A DNA stretch of 64,000 nt from Oscillospiraceae bacterium (GTDB lineage Bacteria > Bacillota > Clostridia > Oscillospirales > Oscillospiraceae). Below the pieces are notes generated by a model, which was not told where the DNA came from, did not search any database, and was given only the letters and a program-made list of their open reading frames with translations. This document shows positions 16,187 through 24,653 of the stretch, in pieces; the stretch's first letter is position 1, and every line of letters begins with the position of its first letter. A program made the translations under genes and the position numbers. The stretch is from contig SVMM01000011.1 in the NCBI GenBank assembly GCA_015067435.1, forward strand, positions 45,126-109,125, in the 5' to 3' direction.

Positions 16187-16489
16187 TCAAGCAAATTTGA
16201 GCAGGCTTGCGAATCCCGTAACGTCAAAAACGTCCATAACCGGCTTGCTCACATTTTTGACCGTGAGCGCTCCGCCCTTGCGGCGCATCGCCATGTGGGC
16301 AATCTTGAGCACGCGCAAGCCGGCGCTTGAAACATAATCCAGCTGCGACATATCAAGCGTCAGACTGTTAAAGCGTCCGGTCAGGTCTGCCAAAAGTCTC
16401 TCCGCTTCCGATGCGGTATTGGTGTCGAGACGGCCGATCAGTTGCAGTTCGGCCTCCGTGTTGCGATTGACCAGTTTCATGTCAAGCAT
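16187..16489 (-). CDS. STAS-domain anti-sigma factor antagonist
   Basis: 100 residues, SpoIIAA-like: AELQLIGRLDTNTASEAERLLADL, then LTLDMSQLDYVSSAGLRVLKIAHMAMRRKGGALTVKNV. YVSSAGLRVL holds the Ser that is phosphorylated by a cognate kinase in partner-switching systems. GGAGGAAGC precedes the ATG. It is a paralogue of the protein at 17823-18134; both end in V(F/A)..AGFA..FA-like sequence. The kinase partner is not in the window; a PP2C phosphatase fragment lies at 18258. Confidence 0.85.
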   Translation of the reverse strand: MLDMKLVNRNTEAELQLIGRLDTNTASEAERLLADLTGRFNSLTLDMSQLDYVSSAGLRVLKIAHMAMRRKGGALTVKNVSKPVMDVFDVTGFASLLKFA

Positions 16490-16546
16490 AGTTGCTTCCT
16501 CCCAAACACAATATGAATCCGTTCATTCCAAGGCTCTATCGCCGGA

Positions 16547-17134
16547 TTATTTCATGCCGAGCGCCGAGTTGACGGCTTCGGCGTTCTTGATGTCCTCGCC
16601 GGTCTGCTTGATCTTTTCTCTGGTTTTCTTGATCTCGCTCATTTTGTCGGGCTTCTCCGCCTGCGGCTCCGGCTGTTTTTCTTTGTCTTTTTCCGCCTTT
16701 GCGGGCCTGTCACCCGCTTCCTTCGCACGCTCCGGTGAATCGGTCTCGGAACCGAACAGCTCTTCCTTGAGCTTGTTCAGCGTCGTTTCCTCCCGCTTGT
16801 CGATCTTCGCGTCGCGCGACTCGATGTTCTCTCTGGTTCCGGCCTTGACCTGCTCGTGCAGCTCCTTCTGGCGCTCCGCCTTCTCCTTTTTCAGGTCTTC
16901 GTGACGCTTGTTGAGCATGTCGCGCACCTGCTCGTCGCTCATGCCGTAGACGTCGCCCGCTTCCTTCTTCTCCTGATCGTCGATCGTCTTGTTGATCTCC
17001 GCGCTCTTGGCGTCAAACTCCTGACGCAGCTTTTGGCAGCCGTTCGGCGCGTTTTTCAGCTCCTCGCGCTTCTGTTCCTTCGCGTAGTCGGACACCAGCG
17101 GCTCGGAGGCGAGGTGCTGCTGCATGACGCGCAC
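16547..17134 (-). CDS. Charged coiled-coil protein of conjugative-element type
   Basis: 195 residues, almost entirely charged helix (EKQKREELKNAPNGCQKLRQEFDAKSAEINKTIDD; KKEKAERQKELHEQVKAGTRENIESRDAKIDKREE), no membrane segment. GTG 17134 is the first standard start, but the frame is open upstream and GGAGAGAG near 17165 would fit a start further 5'. About 35 bp upstream another frame ends GGSSSGM, probably the tail of a deleted gene. With the VirB2-like pilin gene upstream it looks like part of a conjugation operon that inserted between two STAS genes. Confidence 0.55.
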   Translation of the reverse strand: MRVMQQHLASEPLVSDYAKEQKREELKNAPNGCQKLRQEFDAKSAEINKTIDDQEKKEAGDVYGMSDEQVRDMLNKRHEDLKKEKAERQKELHEQVKAGTRENIESRDAKIDKREETTLNKLKEELFGSETDSPERAKEAGDRPAKAEKDKEKQPEPQAEKPDKMSEIKKTREKIKQTGEDIKNAEAVNSALGMK

Positions 17135-17256
17135 GTTGCGCTCATAGAGCTGCTTGTCGACGATGATCTTCTCTCTCCTTACATTCCGCTTGACGATCCG
17201 CCCGCAAGGCTGCCTCGCGTTTCCCCGTCGAGTCCCGTCTCAATACTTCTTCCGCT

Positions 17257-17281
17257 CCCAGGGCGCGAAGCGCGTTCGCGC
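17257..17281. terminator. GC-rich hairpin between conjugation remnants
   Basis: AGGGCGCGAA pairs with TTCGCGCCCT. It lies in the 200-bp gap (17135-17336) that otherwise holds no gene. Confidence 0.45.
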
Positions 17282-17336
17282 CCTCGGAGCGGGGGCGGAG
17301 AAACATCCGCCCCACTGTTGGTTTGGGGTTTTGCGG

Positions 17337-17633
17337 TCAGGACTTCTTCACATCCGTGAAGATAGACTGCCCCGTCTGCTCATTGACCCAGCGCTTCATC
17401 GACGGCATCAGCAGATTCAGCGCGAGGATCAGCACGAAGATCAGCACGAAGCCGATGATCGCGTTCTTGAGCGCGCCCTTCGCCTTCTCGCGGTCCTGCG
17501 GCTCCTCCGCCTTGGCGAACTTGACGCCGAGGACGACGCAGTACAGCATACCCGCCGCGCCCACGATGGCAAGCAGCGGCCCGAGCAGTTGGTTCAGCAG
17601 GGATACAATTGGCGTTACGACAGAATCAAACAT
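17337..17633 (-). CDS. VirB2/TrbC-like conjugative pilin
   Basis: 98 residues with two hydrophobic helices (LLNQLLGPLLAIVGAAGMLYCVVLGVKFA and NAIIGFVLIFVLILALNLLM) separated by a short charged loop (EEPQDREKAKGAL). This is the hairpin topology of VirB2-like/Maff2 pilin subunits of Gram-positive type IV secretion systems. Only this gene and the coiled-coil gene at 16547 remain of the operon; coupling protein and VirB4 ATPase are absent, so the system is a relic. Confidence 0.7.
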   Translation of the reverse strand: MFDSVVTPIVSLLNQLLGPLLAIVGAAGMLYCVVLGVKFAKAEEPQDREKAKGALKNAIIGFVLIFVLILALNLLMPSMKRWVNEQTGQSIFTDVKKS

Positions 17634-17822
17634 GTTTTTTCACCTCACATTTTTTATTTTTCTGTCTATGTAAAGGCACACGGCCTTTGCATACGTTGGT
17701 TGATTCGCGCGATCACCGCGCGTTTCGGATCGTGTTTCCCCTCGCAAAGGGGTTTTTCCTGTGTGCCGAGTACAGGATAACACGGTGGGCGTCACAGAAA
17801 CGTCACAGACCGCGGCGCTCGC

Positions 17823-18134
17823 TCAGGCAAAGTTAAAGAATGCCGCGAAGCCCGCCATCTCAAAGATCTCCATGACCGGGGTGCTGACGTTCTTGAGCGT
17901 CAGTGTGCCGCCCTTCCGGCGCATCTCTATCCGCAGCACCTTCAGCGCACGCAGCCCGGCGCTGGAGATATACCCCAGCTGCGAGAAGTTCAGGAAGATA
18001 CTGTCGAAATTCTGTGCCTGCTTGAGAAGGAACTCCTCCGCCTCCGGCGCGGACTGCGCATCAAGCCGTCCGATCAGCGAGATCTCACATTCCTTGCCGC
18101 TCTTGCTCTTGACCATTTCAATGTTCAAATTCAT
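17823..18134 (-). CDS. STAS-domain anti-sigma factor antagonist
   Basis: 103 residues from ATG 18134 (GGGAGGAC upstream). GKECEISLIGRLDAQSAPEAEEFLLKQA and IFLNFSQLGYISSAGLRALKVLRIEMRRKGGTLTLKNV mark a SpoIIAA-type STAS domain, with the phosphorylatable Ser in YISSAGLR. It lies 123 bp after a SpoIIE-like phosphatase fragment in the same orientation, the expected partner-switch pair: the phosphatase would activate this antagonist. It is paralogous to the STAS protein at 16187, so the two were probably neighbours before the conjugation genes inserted. Confidence 0.85.
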   Translation of the reverse strand: MNLNIEMVKSKSGKECEISLIGRLDAQSAPEAEEFLLKQAQNFDSIFLNFSQLGYISSAGLRALKVLRIEMRRKGGTLTLKNVSTPVMEIFEMAGFAAFFNFA

Positions 18135-18257
18135 CGTTTTGTCCTCCCGTTTCGTATGTTTTTTCCAGATGGTTCTATATGATATCATGACGCCGCAGTG
18201 CAGCATGATGGATCAACTGCAATTCGTATGCCGCGCAGGCGGTGAAAAGAACCGCCG

Positions 18258-18515
18258 CTATTGTTTCACGCCGCGATACCGCAGTCCGAGCATGGTGATG
18301 TCGTCAAACTGTACTCCGCCGCTGACAAACTCGTCGATTCGCCCGCGCACATGCGGCAGCAGATCCTCCGGCGTCGCGCCGGGCCGCTCGTTCACCGCGT
18401 CGAGCAGGCGGCCTTCGCCGAACATCGTCTCCGACGCGCCTTCGCCGGCGTTCACGTCATAGGTCGCCTCCGTTACGCCGTCCGTATACTGGAAGATCGC
18501 GTCGCCGGGGGCAAG
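18258..18515 (-). pseudogene. C-terminal fragment of a SpoIIE/PP2C-type phosphatase
   Basis: About 85 codons with DAIFQYTDGVTEATYD (PP2C metal-binding DGxxE motif) and FDDITMLGLRYRGV (final DD(I/M)T motif), the C-terminal end of a SpoIIE-like phosphatase. It is cut off at 18515/18516, exactly where the start codon of the integrase on the other strand begins. The catalytic N-terminal part is missing, so the STAS protein has lost its phosphatase. Confidence 0.85.
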
Positions 18516-19691
18516 GTGGCAAGCATCCGAAAACGCGGGAACAGTTACCAGCTAGTCGTGTCCATGGGCTACGACCTCGCGGGACGGCGCAGGACGCCGC
18601 GGCAGAAAACCGTCCGTCCTCCCGTGGGGCTGACACCCAAGCAGCGCGAAAAGTGGCTCGACGAGCAGGCAACGCTCTTCGAGCTGGAGTGCCGGGACGT
18701 TCCCGAAGCCGTCAGGCGCGACATGACGCTCTCGGCGTACACGGAGCTTTGGCTCCGCGACATCGCCCCCGGCAAGCTCGCAAAATCCACGCTCGTGCGC
18801 GAGAAGCAGGATATCGACCGCTTCCTGCCGTACATGGGGCAATACAAGCTCAAGGAACTCCGCCCCGAGCACTTCCGCAAGCTCTACGCTGCCTTGCGGG
18901 AAACGAAGAACCTCAACAACGGAAAGCCGCTCTCCGAAGCGACGGTAGAGGGTGTCCACGCCTGTCTGTGCGGCATCCTCTCCGACGCGATGGAGGGCGG
19001 CTTTCTCGACCACAACCCCGCGTGGCGGACGTATCGCTACAGCGGCACGCGCAAGCAGATCCGCGTCGCGGACGAGGCAACCACGCAGAAGATCATCGCC
19101 GCGCTTGAAAACGAAAGCCTCAAGTACGAAACCTTCTTCAAGCTTATCATCGCCACGGGAATGCGGCGCGGCGAGTGCTGCGGCCTCAAGTGGGGCGATA
19201 TCGACTACGCCGAGCGCAGCATCCATGTCTGCCGCAACGTGGTCAAGCTGACCGGCGAGGACATCGTCATCAAGTCCCCGAAAACCAAGGCAGGCGACCG
19301 ATACGTCTACTTCACAAAGGAGATGGAGTCTCTGCTCCGCGAGCATTACAAAAACTGCGTCTACGAAACCGAAACCTACGACAAACGCAAGCTGACGGAC
19401 GACGACTTCATCTTCCGCCGCCGCGAAGCCGAGCTGCCGATGACGCCCACCACGTTCACCTTCCGCTTCAAGCAGATCCTCAAAAAGAACGGCCTGCCCG
19501 AAAATCTCAACGTGCACAGCCTCCGGCATACGAACGCGAGCCTGCTCATCGCCAAGGGCGCGGACGTGGCGACGGTGGCGGGACTTCTCGGACACTCGCA
19601 GGTCTCGACCACACTGGACATCTACACCCACTCGTTCGACAAAAACAAAAAAGCAGCGTCCGCGACGCTGCAAAAGGGCTTGGCAATATGA
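18516..19691 (+). CDS. Tyrosine recombinase/integrase, copy 1
   Basis: 391 residues. SAM-like N-terminal domain (about 70-160: YTELWLRDIAPGKLAKSTLVREKQDIDRFLPYMG), catalytic domain with first Arg in TGMRRGECCGLKWGDID, HSLRHTNASLL (H-x-x-R) and LGHSQVSTTLDIYTHS with the Tyr nucleophile. Very close to the integrase at 49637. The start is GTG (18516) at the position of ATG in the other copy; its Shine-Dalgarno and promoter are replaced by PP2C sequence, so expression may be lost. It lies 5 kb from the attP-like site and tRNA-Arg at 24.5 kb and is the probable recombinase of island 1. Confidence 0.9.
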   Translation: MASIRKRGNSYQLVVSMGYDLAGRRRTPRQKTVRPPVGLTPKQREKWLDEQATLFELECRDVPEAVRRDMTLSAYTELWLRDIAPGKLAKSTLVREKQDIDRFLPYMGQYKLKELRPEHFRKLYAALRETKNLNNGKPLSEATVEGVHACLCGILSDAMEGGFLDHNPAWRTYRYSGTRKQIRVADEATTQKIIAALENESLKYETFFKLIIATGMRRGECCGLKWGDIDYAERSIHVCRNVVKLTGEDIVIKSPKTKAGDRYVYFTKEMESLLREHYKNCVYETETYDKRKLTDDDFIFRRREAELPMTPTTFTFRFKQILKKNGLPENLNVHSLRHTNASLLIAKGADVATVAGLLGHSQVSTTLDIYTHSFDKNKKAASATLQKGLAI

Positions 19692-19708
19692 GAAAGGAGC
19701 ACAGGATC

Positions 19709-20524
19709 ATGAAAAACAGCAGAAAAGAGATCGCGCTCGTCGCAAGCGGCATCCTCCTCGGCGCGACGCTCGCCGTCCCGGCCGCGGGCGCGGCGCTCAC
19801 GGCGCAGCAGTCCAGTCAGAAGATCACGGTGGACGGCAAGAGCGTCCAGATCGAGGCGTACAGCATCAACGGCAACAACTACTGCAAGCTCCGCGACATT
19901 GGCAAAGCGGTGGGCTTCGCCGTGGAGTATGACGCCGTCTCCAACACGGTCTGCATCAAGACGAACGAGCCATACGCGGAGGGCACCCCGGCGCAGGCGT
20001 CGCGGGTAGTGTCGCTGCCGGTCGACGGCAGTCAATACGCCCCGCAGGCCGGCGACCGCATCCTCTGCGACGACGGCACAGAGTACGAAATCAAGGACGT
20101 CGTGCGCTGGGACACCAACGTCTTCGCGGAAGGCCCCCTGCCGCCGCTCCCCACGCCGACGTGCGATTGGAGCGCGTTCCCGACGCTCACGCTGCCCGAA
20201 CCCATCGTCAAGCACTACCGCGACCAGCACGGCGACGACCTCTTCATCCGCAATGTCTACGAGGTGAGGCGCATGGTCTACACGATCTACAACGCCATCG
20301 GCGAGGAACCCGATGCTTGGCGCGACGGAAAGCCGCTGTGCAAGATATATACCGAGATACCCTTGGAGTACGAACCCTACACGGGCGCGTTCTGGCCGTG
20401 GAGAGCCAGCGAGATCACGGACGCCGTCCACGCCATCCCGAACGTGCGGTACTACGTTGACGCCTACGATTACTACCACAATCACGTCTATATGTACACG
20501 AGATACCTGCTGATGCAGATCTGA
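19709..20524 (+). CDS. Secreted stalk-domain protein linked to the integrase, copy 1
   Basis: 271 residues. Signal peptide (EIALVASGILLGATLAVPAAG, cleavage near GAALT). Residues about 35-95 are a copper-amine-oxidase-N stalk domain (KITVDGKSVQIEAYSINGNNYCKLRDIGKAVGFAVEYD). The C-terminal 150 residues are aromatic-rich and unfamiliar: FPTLTLPEPIVKHY, NVYEVRRMVYTIYNAIGEEPDAWRDGKPL, FWPWRASEI, YYVDAYDYYHNHVYMYTRY. GAAAGGAGC lies just after the integrase stop, so translation is linked. The same pair recurs at 49637-51627. Function unknown; no catalytic motif is evident. Confidence 0.75.
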   Translation: MKNSRKEIALVASGILLGATLAVPAAGAALTAQQSSQKITVDGKSVQIEAYSINGNNYCKLRDIGKAVGFAVEYDAVSNTVCIKTNEPYAEGTPAQASRVVSLPVDGSQYAPQAGDRILCDDGTEYEIKDVVRWDTNVFAEGPLPPLPTPTCDWSAFPTLTLPEPIVKHYRDQHGDDLFIRNVYEVRRMVYTIYNAIGEEPDAWRDGKPLCKIYTEIPLEYEPYTGAFWPWRASEITDAVHAIPNVRYYVDAYDYYHNHVYMYTRYLLMQI

Positions 20525-20530
20525 ACCCCC

Positions 20531-20572
20531 GGCGCGGTCGGGGCGGCGCTGCCGCCCTGCTCCGTTTTGCCT
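20531..20572 (+). terminator. GC-rich hairpin after stalk protein copy 1
   Basis: GGGCGGC pairs with GCCGCCC within a longer imperfect stem, followed by ccgttttg. A stronger version closes the second copy at 51635. Confidence 0.5.
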
Positions 20573-20613
20573 CCGCGCTACTTCTCCAGCTCAGGTTTCC
20601 GTTTTTGTTAAGG

Positions 20614-21489
20614 TCATGCAAACCTTCGCCGCAACTCGTCCAGCAGAAGCTCCGCTACCGGTGTAAACGTCTGATACCGCCGCCAGACCACATACATTTC
20701 CGACTCCGGCACGCCTGCGAGCGGGCGGAAGCACAGCTCGCTTGCCTCTCCCGTATCGGTCAGCTTGTCGTAGGAGATGGCGTACCCGATGCCCTCACGC
20801 ACCATAACAGCGGCGTTGTAGACCAGATTGAACGTGGCGACGATTTGCAGCTTCTCTGTATTTCTCTCAAACCACCGCGGAAAATCCTGATCCATCCATT
20901 GCCGCGAGCAGATCAGCGGCAATCCATAGAGGTCGTCCAATGTGACGGCTTCTTTTTTTGCAAGCGGGCTGTCCTTGCGCATAATGACGCCCCAGGTATC
21001 GCTGGCGGGAACGGCGAGATAATTGTACTTTGAGAGATCGACGTAGCTCATGATAATGGCAAAGTCCAGAAGCCCCTTATCAAGCCGCTCGGTCACGTCC
21101 TCCATATTGCCGCTGAAAATGTTGCAGCGGACGCCGGGATACTGCTCCTGAATCGTCTTGACTGCACGGGCGAAGTATTTGACCGACTCGGACTCAGCCG
21201 CACCGACAAATATCTCACCGCTGCCTACGTCATCGAGCGCGTGAAATTCCGCCGTCGTCTTGTCCACGAGGTCAAGGATATCCTCCGCGCGCTTGCGCAG
21301 CAGCATCCCCGCGTCCGTCAGGCGAACGGAGAAGTTGGAGCGGACGAACAGCTTCGCGCCCAGTTCCGCCTCCAGTTCCTTGATCTGCTTGGACATGGTT
21401 GGCTGCGAGATATGCAGCCGCTCCGCTGCGCGGGACATATTTCCCTCTCGCGCCGTTTCCAGAAAGTAGCGCAAAACGCGAATCTCCAT
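20614..21489 (-). CDS. LysR-family transcription regulator
   Basis: 291 residues. N-terminal winged HTH: MEIRVLRYFLETAREGNMSRAAERLHISQPTMSKQIKELEAELGAKLF. The effector-binding domain follows (GEIFVGAAESESVKYFARAV; LLDFAIIMSYVDLSKYNYLAV; VREGIGYAISYDKL). It is divergent from the DUF362/flavodoxin/SLH operon, and a perfect inverted repeat lies in the intergenic region, so it probably controls that operon and itself. The inducer is unknown. Confidence 0.92.
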   Translation of the reverse strand: MEIRVLRYFLETAREGNMSRAAERLHISQPTMSKQIKELEAELGAKLFVRSNFSVRLTDAGMLLRKRAEDILDLVDKTTAEFHALDDVGSGEIFVGAAESESVKYFARAVKTIQEQYPGVRCNIFSGNMEDVTERLDKGLLDFAIIMSYVDLSKYNYLAVPASDTWGVIMRKDSPLAKKEAVTLDDLYGLPLICSRQWMDQDFPRWFERNTEKLQIVATFNLVYNAAVMVREGIGYAISYDKLTDTGEASELCFRPLAGVPESEMYVVWRRYQTFTPVAELLLDELRRRFA

Positions 21490-21507
21490 ACGATCACCAG
21501 CCTTTGC

Positions 21508-21532
21508 TTGATATTCTATCAGAGAATATCAA
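21508..21532. promoter_or_regulatory. Perfect inverted repeat, probable LysR operator
   Basis: TTGATATTCT (21508-21517) and AGAATATCAA (21523-21532) with a 5-bp spacer. It contains the T-N11-A type motif of LysR-family sites and lies 19 bp upstream of the LysR start codon. Confidence 0.75.
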
Positions 21533-21550
21533 GATATTCAATTTAAATAT

Positions 21551-21580
21551 TGGACATAGGCAGAAACGGCGAGTTATAAT
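21551..21580 (+). promoter_or_regulatory. Promoter of the DUF362 operon
   Basis: TGGACA (21551-21556), 18-bp spacer, TATAAT (21575-21580). A second TATAAT occurs at 21591. Confidence 0.6.
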
Positions 21581-21628
21581 TGAGTTATAGTATAATAATC
21601 AAAACGATCAAAAAAGAGAGGTGGCGCA

Positions 21629-22672
21629 ATGCGTATCACAAATCCGATCCCCGGCAAGGGCGGGAGCCGCTATGTCCCCTATGACGAGCGCGGCGGCGAG
21701 AGCAGCGTCGTGTTCTTCACACGCGATCTTTCCGAGGAGGGGCTGAAGAAGATCTACGACCGCGTCGGCTCCGTACTCGGCGGCAGAGTCGCCGTCAAGC
21801 TCCATACGGGCGAGGCGGAGGGGCCGAACATCATTCCCCGCCCGTGGGTAAAGGAGCTGCTTGGGGCGCGCCTGCCGGGCGCGACGATCATCGAAACCAA
21901 CACCTACTACGAGGGCAGCCGCTATACCACGGCCGAGCACCGCAAAACGCTGGAGATCAACGGCTGGACGTTCTGCCCCGTAGACATCACCGACGAGGAC
22001 GGCGTGGCGGCGCTGCCGGTAAACGGCGGCAAGTGGTTCGAGGAGATGCACGTCGGGAAAAACATGCTGAACTACGACTCGCTGCTGGTGCTGACGCATT
22101 TCAAGGGGCACATGATGGGCGGCTTCGGCGGCAGCAACAAGAACATCGGCATCGGCTGCGCAGACGGGCGGATCGGCAAAAGAGATATCCACACGCCCGC
22201 GGACAGCGACAATATGTGGGGCATCAGCGAGGAAGAGCTCATGGAGCGCATGACCGAAAGCACCAAGGCGACCGTCGATCACTTTGCGCCGCATATCTGC
22301 TACGTCAACACCATGCGCAACATGTCCGTCTCCTGCGACTGCGAGGGCGCGGCCGGCGAGCCCGTGGTCACGCCGGACGTCGGTATCCTCGCCTCGCTGG
22401 ATATCCTCGCCGTGGACGCCGCCTGCGTCGATCTCATTTACAGCCTGCCCGAAGGCGGCGGCAAGGCGCTGATCGAGCGGATCGAAACGCGGCACGGTCA
22501 TCGTCAGCTCAGTTATATGAAGGAGCTCGGCATGGGCAACGACCGCTACACGCTCATCGACGTCGACAACGGTGACGCCGTGATCACTGCCGCGGATGCG
22601 GTCAAAGACGTCAAGCCGGTCTGGAAGCCTGACCGCTACAATATTTTCTGGGGCAGAAACAGGCGCGGTTGA
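21629..22672 (+). CDS. DUF362-domain protein
   Basis: 347 residues. RVAVKLHTGEAEGPNIIPRPWVKELL, GATIIETNTYYEGSRYTTAEHRKTLEINGW, LLVLTHFKGHMMGGFGGSNKNIGIGCADGRIGKRDIHT and ILASLDILAVDAACVDLIYSL are the conserved blocks of DUF362. Many members carry a C-terminal 2x[4Fe-4S] module; this one lacks it and ends at residue 347. DUF362 proteins are associated with iron-sulfur/redox maturation, but the reaction is not established. The next gene starts 17 bp downstream. Confidence 0.85.
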   Translation: MRITNPIPGKGGSRYVPYDERGGESSVVFFTRDLSEEGLKKIYDRVGSVLGGRVAVKLHTGEAEGPNIIPRPWVKELLGARLPGATIIETNTYYEGSRYTTAEHRKTLEINGWTFCPVDITDEDGVAALPVNGGKWFEEMHVGKNMLNYDSLLVLTHFKGHMMGGFGGSNKNIGIGCADGRIGKRDIHTPADSDNMWGISEEELMERMTESTKATVDHFAPHICYVNTMRNMSVSCDCEGAAGEPVVTPDVGILASLDILAVDAACVDLIYSLPEGGGKALIERIETRHGHRQLSYMKELGMGNDRYTLIDVDNGDAVITAADAVKDVKPVWKPDRYNIFWGRNRRG

Positions 22673-22689
22673 AGCAAAAGGAGGACAAG

Positions 22690-23232
22690 ATGCGCAAAAA
22701 GGTATTGATCGTATCGTCCAGCCTGCGCGCGAACAGCAATTCGGAGCTTCTGGCGCGCGAAGCGGAGCGCGGCGCAAGGGACGCGGGATGCGAGGTGGAG
22801 TTCGTCAGCCTCAAGGACAAGGACGTCCGCTTCTGCAAGGGCTGCCTCGCCTGCCAGAAAACGAAACAGTGCGTTATCAGGGACGATATGCCGGCGCTTG
22901 CCGAGAAGGTGCGCACGGCGGACACGCTGGTGTTCGTCACGCCGATCTACTACTACGAGCTCAGCGGCCAGCTCAAGACGTTTCTTGACCGCTGCAACCC
23001 GCTTTTCCCGCAGGAGTACGCCTTCCGCGACGTGTATCTGATGACCGCATCCGCCGAAGACGGCGACGAGGTCTACGAACAGGCGGTGAACGGTCTCAAG
23101 GGTTGGATCGCCTGTTTCCCCGAGAGCCGCTTCGCGGGCGTCTACAGCGGCGGCGGTCTCAATGACGGAAACGAGGCAAAAGCACATCCCGAACTGATGG
23201 ATGGCGCGTACCAGTTTGGCAAGAGCCTGTGA
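22690..23232 (+). CDS. NADPH-dependent FMN reductase / flavodoxin-like oxidoreductase
   Basis: 180 residues from ATG 22690. KVLIVSSSLRANSNSELLAREAERGARDAG is the FMN phosphate loop of the NADPH:FMN reductase fold; FCKGCLACQKTKQCVIRDDM is the CxxC..C cysteine segment of the IsrC/iron-sulfur flavoprotein-like subgroup; VFVTPIYYYELSGQLKTFLDRC binds the isoalloxazine. It probably moves electrons for or with the DUF362 protein. The Shine-Dalgarno AAAGGAGG overlaps the end of the preceding gene region. Confidence 0.87.
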   Translation: MRKKVLIVSSSLRANSNSELLAREAERGARDAGCEVEFVSLKDKDVRFCKGCLACQKTKQCVIRDDMPALAEKVRTADTLVFVTPIYYYELSGQLKTFLDRCNPLFPQEYAFRDVYLMTASAEDGDEVYEQAVNGLKGWIACFPESRFAGVYSGGGLNDGNEAKAHPELMDGAYQFGKSL

Positions 23233-23242
23233 GGATGCGCAT

Positions 23243-24259
23243 ATGAAACGTTTTCTCGGTCTTCTGCTCGTGCTGGCGCTGATGCTGACCATGCCTGCCT
23301 GCGCCGCAAATGTCCCCGCAGTATCCGAGGCAACGGCAGCCACGCTCGTCCTCGCGGCGGCGGAAACGAGCGCTTTTATCGACGTTCCGAGCGGCGCATG
23401 GTACGCCGAAGCCGTGGCATATCTCAGCGGCAAGGGAATCATGACCGGCACGGGAAACGGCGAATTTTCACCATACGACGCTTTCAACCGCGCACAGCTC
23501 GCGACGGTGCTGTACCGTGTTGCCGGTAAGCCTGCGGTGAGCGGTACAGCGAGCTTTTCCGACGTCGCGGCGGGCGCATGGTACGCAAAGCCTGTTTCGT
23601 GGACGCAGCAAAGCAGCGTCATCAACGGCGTGGGAGATGGCAAATTTGCTCCCGAAATTCCCGTGACGCAGGAAATGCTTGTCACGATGCTTTACCGCAT
23701 GGCGGGCGAGCCGAGCGCTGACGTCGCCTCCGACGCGAGCGGCTACGCCGCGAACGCGGTCGGCTGGTCGCGCGCAACCGGGATCGCACCCGCGACGGCA
23801 GACTACACCTTTGCGCCGAAAGAAAACGCGATACGCGCGCAAGTCGCCGTGCTCGTGTACAACTATCTGATTCATGAGGAGACTCCGGCAATGGGCGAAA
23901 TCACACTGACGGTCGCCGGAAAGCCGCTCGCGGTCGAATGGCAGGACAACGCTTCGGTGGATGCGCTGCGCGAGCTTCTGAGAAACGGCCCGCTGACCAT
24001 TTCCCTGTCCATGTACGGCGGCTTTGAGCAGGTCGGCTCGCTCGGAGCGAACCTGCCGCGAAACGATGTGCAGACGACCACGGAGCCGGGGGATATCGTG
24101 CTCTATTCCGGCAATCAGATCGTGCTGTTCTACGGCTCAAACTCCTGGGCGTATACGCGCCTCGGCAAAATCACAGACATGAGCAAGTCAGAACTGCAAG
24201 TCTTGCTCGGCACAGGCAACGTGACGGCGGTACTTGCGCTTGTTGGCACGAATATATAA
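23243..24259 (+). CDS. SLH-domain surface protein with cyclophilin-like domain
   Basis: 338 residues from ATG 23243. Signal peptide (RFLGLLLVLALMLTMPACAA), with Cys in MPAC as a possible lipobox. Three SLH repeats follow: FIDVPSGAWYAEAVAYLSGKGIMTGTGNGEFSPYDAFNRAQLATVLYR and two more to residue about 210; these bind secondary wall polymers. The C-terminal part (GEITLTVAGKPLAVEWQDNASVDALRELL; LGANLPRNDVQTTTEPGDIVLYSGNQIVLFYG) is the cyclophilin-like fold (Cyclophil_like2) often encoded with flavodoxins. It is the last gene of the LysR-controlled group. Confidence 0.87.
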   Translation: MKRFLGLLLVLALMLTMPACAANVPAVSEATAATLVLAAAETSAFIDVPSGAWYAEAVAYLSGKGIMTGTGNGEFSPYDAFNRAQLATVLYRVAGKPAVSGTASFSDVAAGAWYAKPVSWTQQSSVINGVGDGKFAPEIPVTQEMLVTMLYRMAGEPSADVASDASGYAANAVGWSRATGIAPATADYTFAPKENAIRAQVAVLVYNYLIHEETPAMGEITLTVAGKPLAVEWQDNASVDALRELLRNGPLTISLSMYGGFEQVGSLGANLPRNDVQTTTEPGDIVLYSGNQIVLFYGSNSWAYTRLGKITDMSKSELQVLLGTGNVTAVLALVGTNI

Positions 24260-24301
24260 TCAGCCAAAACGCTGCTGCATTCCTTGGCCGAAACCCCAAA
24301 T

Positions 24302-24331
24302 CGGGCGTGGAGAAACAACTCTCCGCGCCCG
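24302..24331 (+). terminator. Terminator of the DUF362-flavodoxin-SLH operon
   Basis: CGGGCGTGGAG pairs with CTCCGCGCCCG (one G-U), followed by tcttttcctctt. A near-identical hairpin stands at 49474. From here to the tRNA (24332-24530) there is no gene; a lone TAGTAGTCA lies at 24460-24468. Confidence 0.75.
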
Positions 24332-24494
24332 TCTTTTCCTCTTACAGCTTTGAAAGATATCAGCGTTCTGTCATTGGGAACATTCACGGCGGTTATATAA
24401 TCTCCCGCGTAAAGCTGCCGGAAAAGCGAGGAAAAGCGATTGTTTCGCCAATCAGACAATAGTAGTCAACTGTAAAAAACCAGCAATTTAGTTC

Positions 24495-24531
24495 AAAACC
24501 TCGTCAAATCATTCGATTTTGACGAGGTTTT
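24495..24531 (-). terminator. Terminator of tRNA-Arg(CCG) copy 1
   Basis: AACCTCGTCAAA pairs with TTTGACGAGGTT-type sequence directly at the CCA end of the tRNA, like the hairpins at 903 and 52574. Confidence 0.7.
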
Positions 24532-24607
24532 GGTATGCCCGACAGGATTCGAACCTGCGACCTTGTGAGTCGGAGTCACACGCGCTATCCAACTGCGCCA
24601 CGGGCAC
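24531..24607 (-). tRNA. tRNA-Arg(CCG), element-borne copy 1
   Basis: 77 nt including encoded CCA. Acceptor GTGCCCG/CGGGCAT, D arm GCGC..GCGC, anticodon arm TGTGA-CTCCGAC-TCACA with anticodon CCG, T arm GCAGG-TTCGAAT-CCTGT. Its sequence differs from the other intact copy and from the split gene at many stem positions, all compensated. The P arm of the attP-like site starts 47 bp from its 5' end and no clear promoter is visible in between, so it appears to travel with the element. Confidence 0.93.
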
Positions 24608-24653
24608 ATATTCAGTTTTCCGCCCACCACGGGCTGAAGCCTATTTTCAAAAT

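Noticed and set aside
16547..17633. Functional conjugation system
   Set aside because: Only a pilin-like and a coiled-coil gene remain; VirB4, coupling protein and relaxase are absent at this place.
18261..18515. Longer integrase start upstream of 18516
   Set aside because: The open frame there is antisense to the PP2C fragment; homology with copy 2 begins exactly at 18516.
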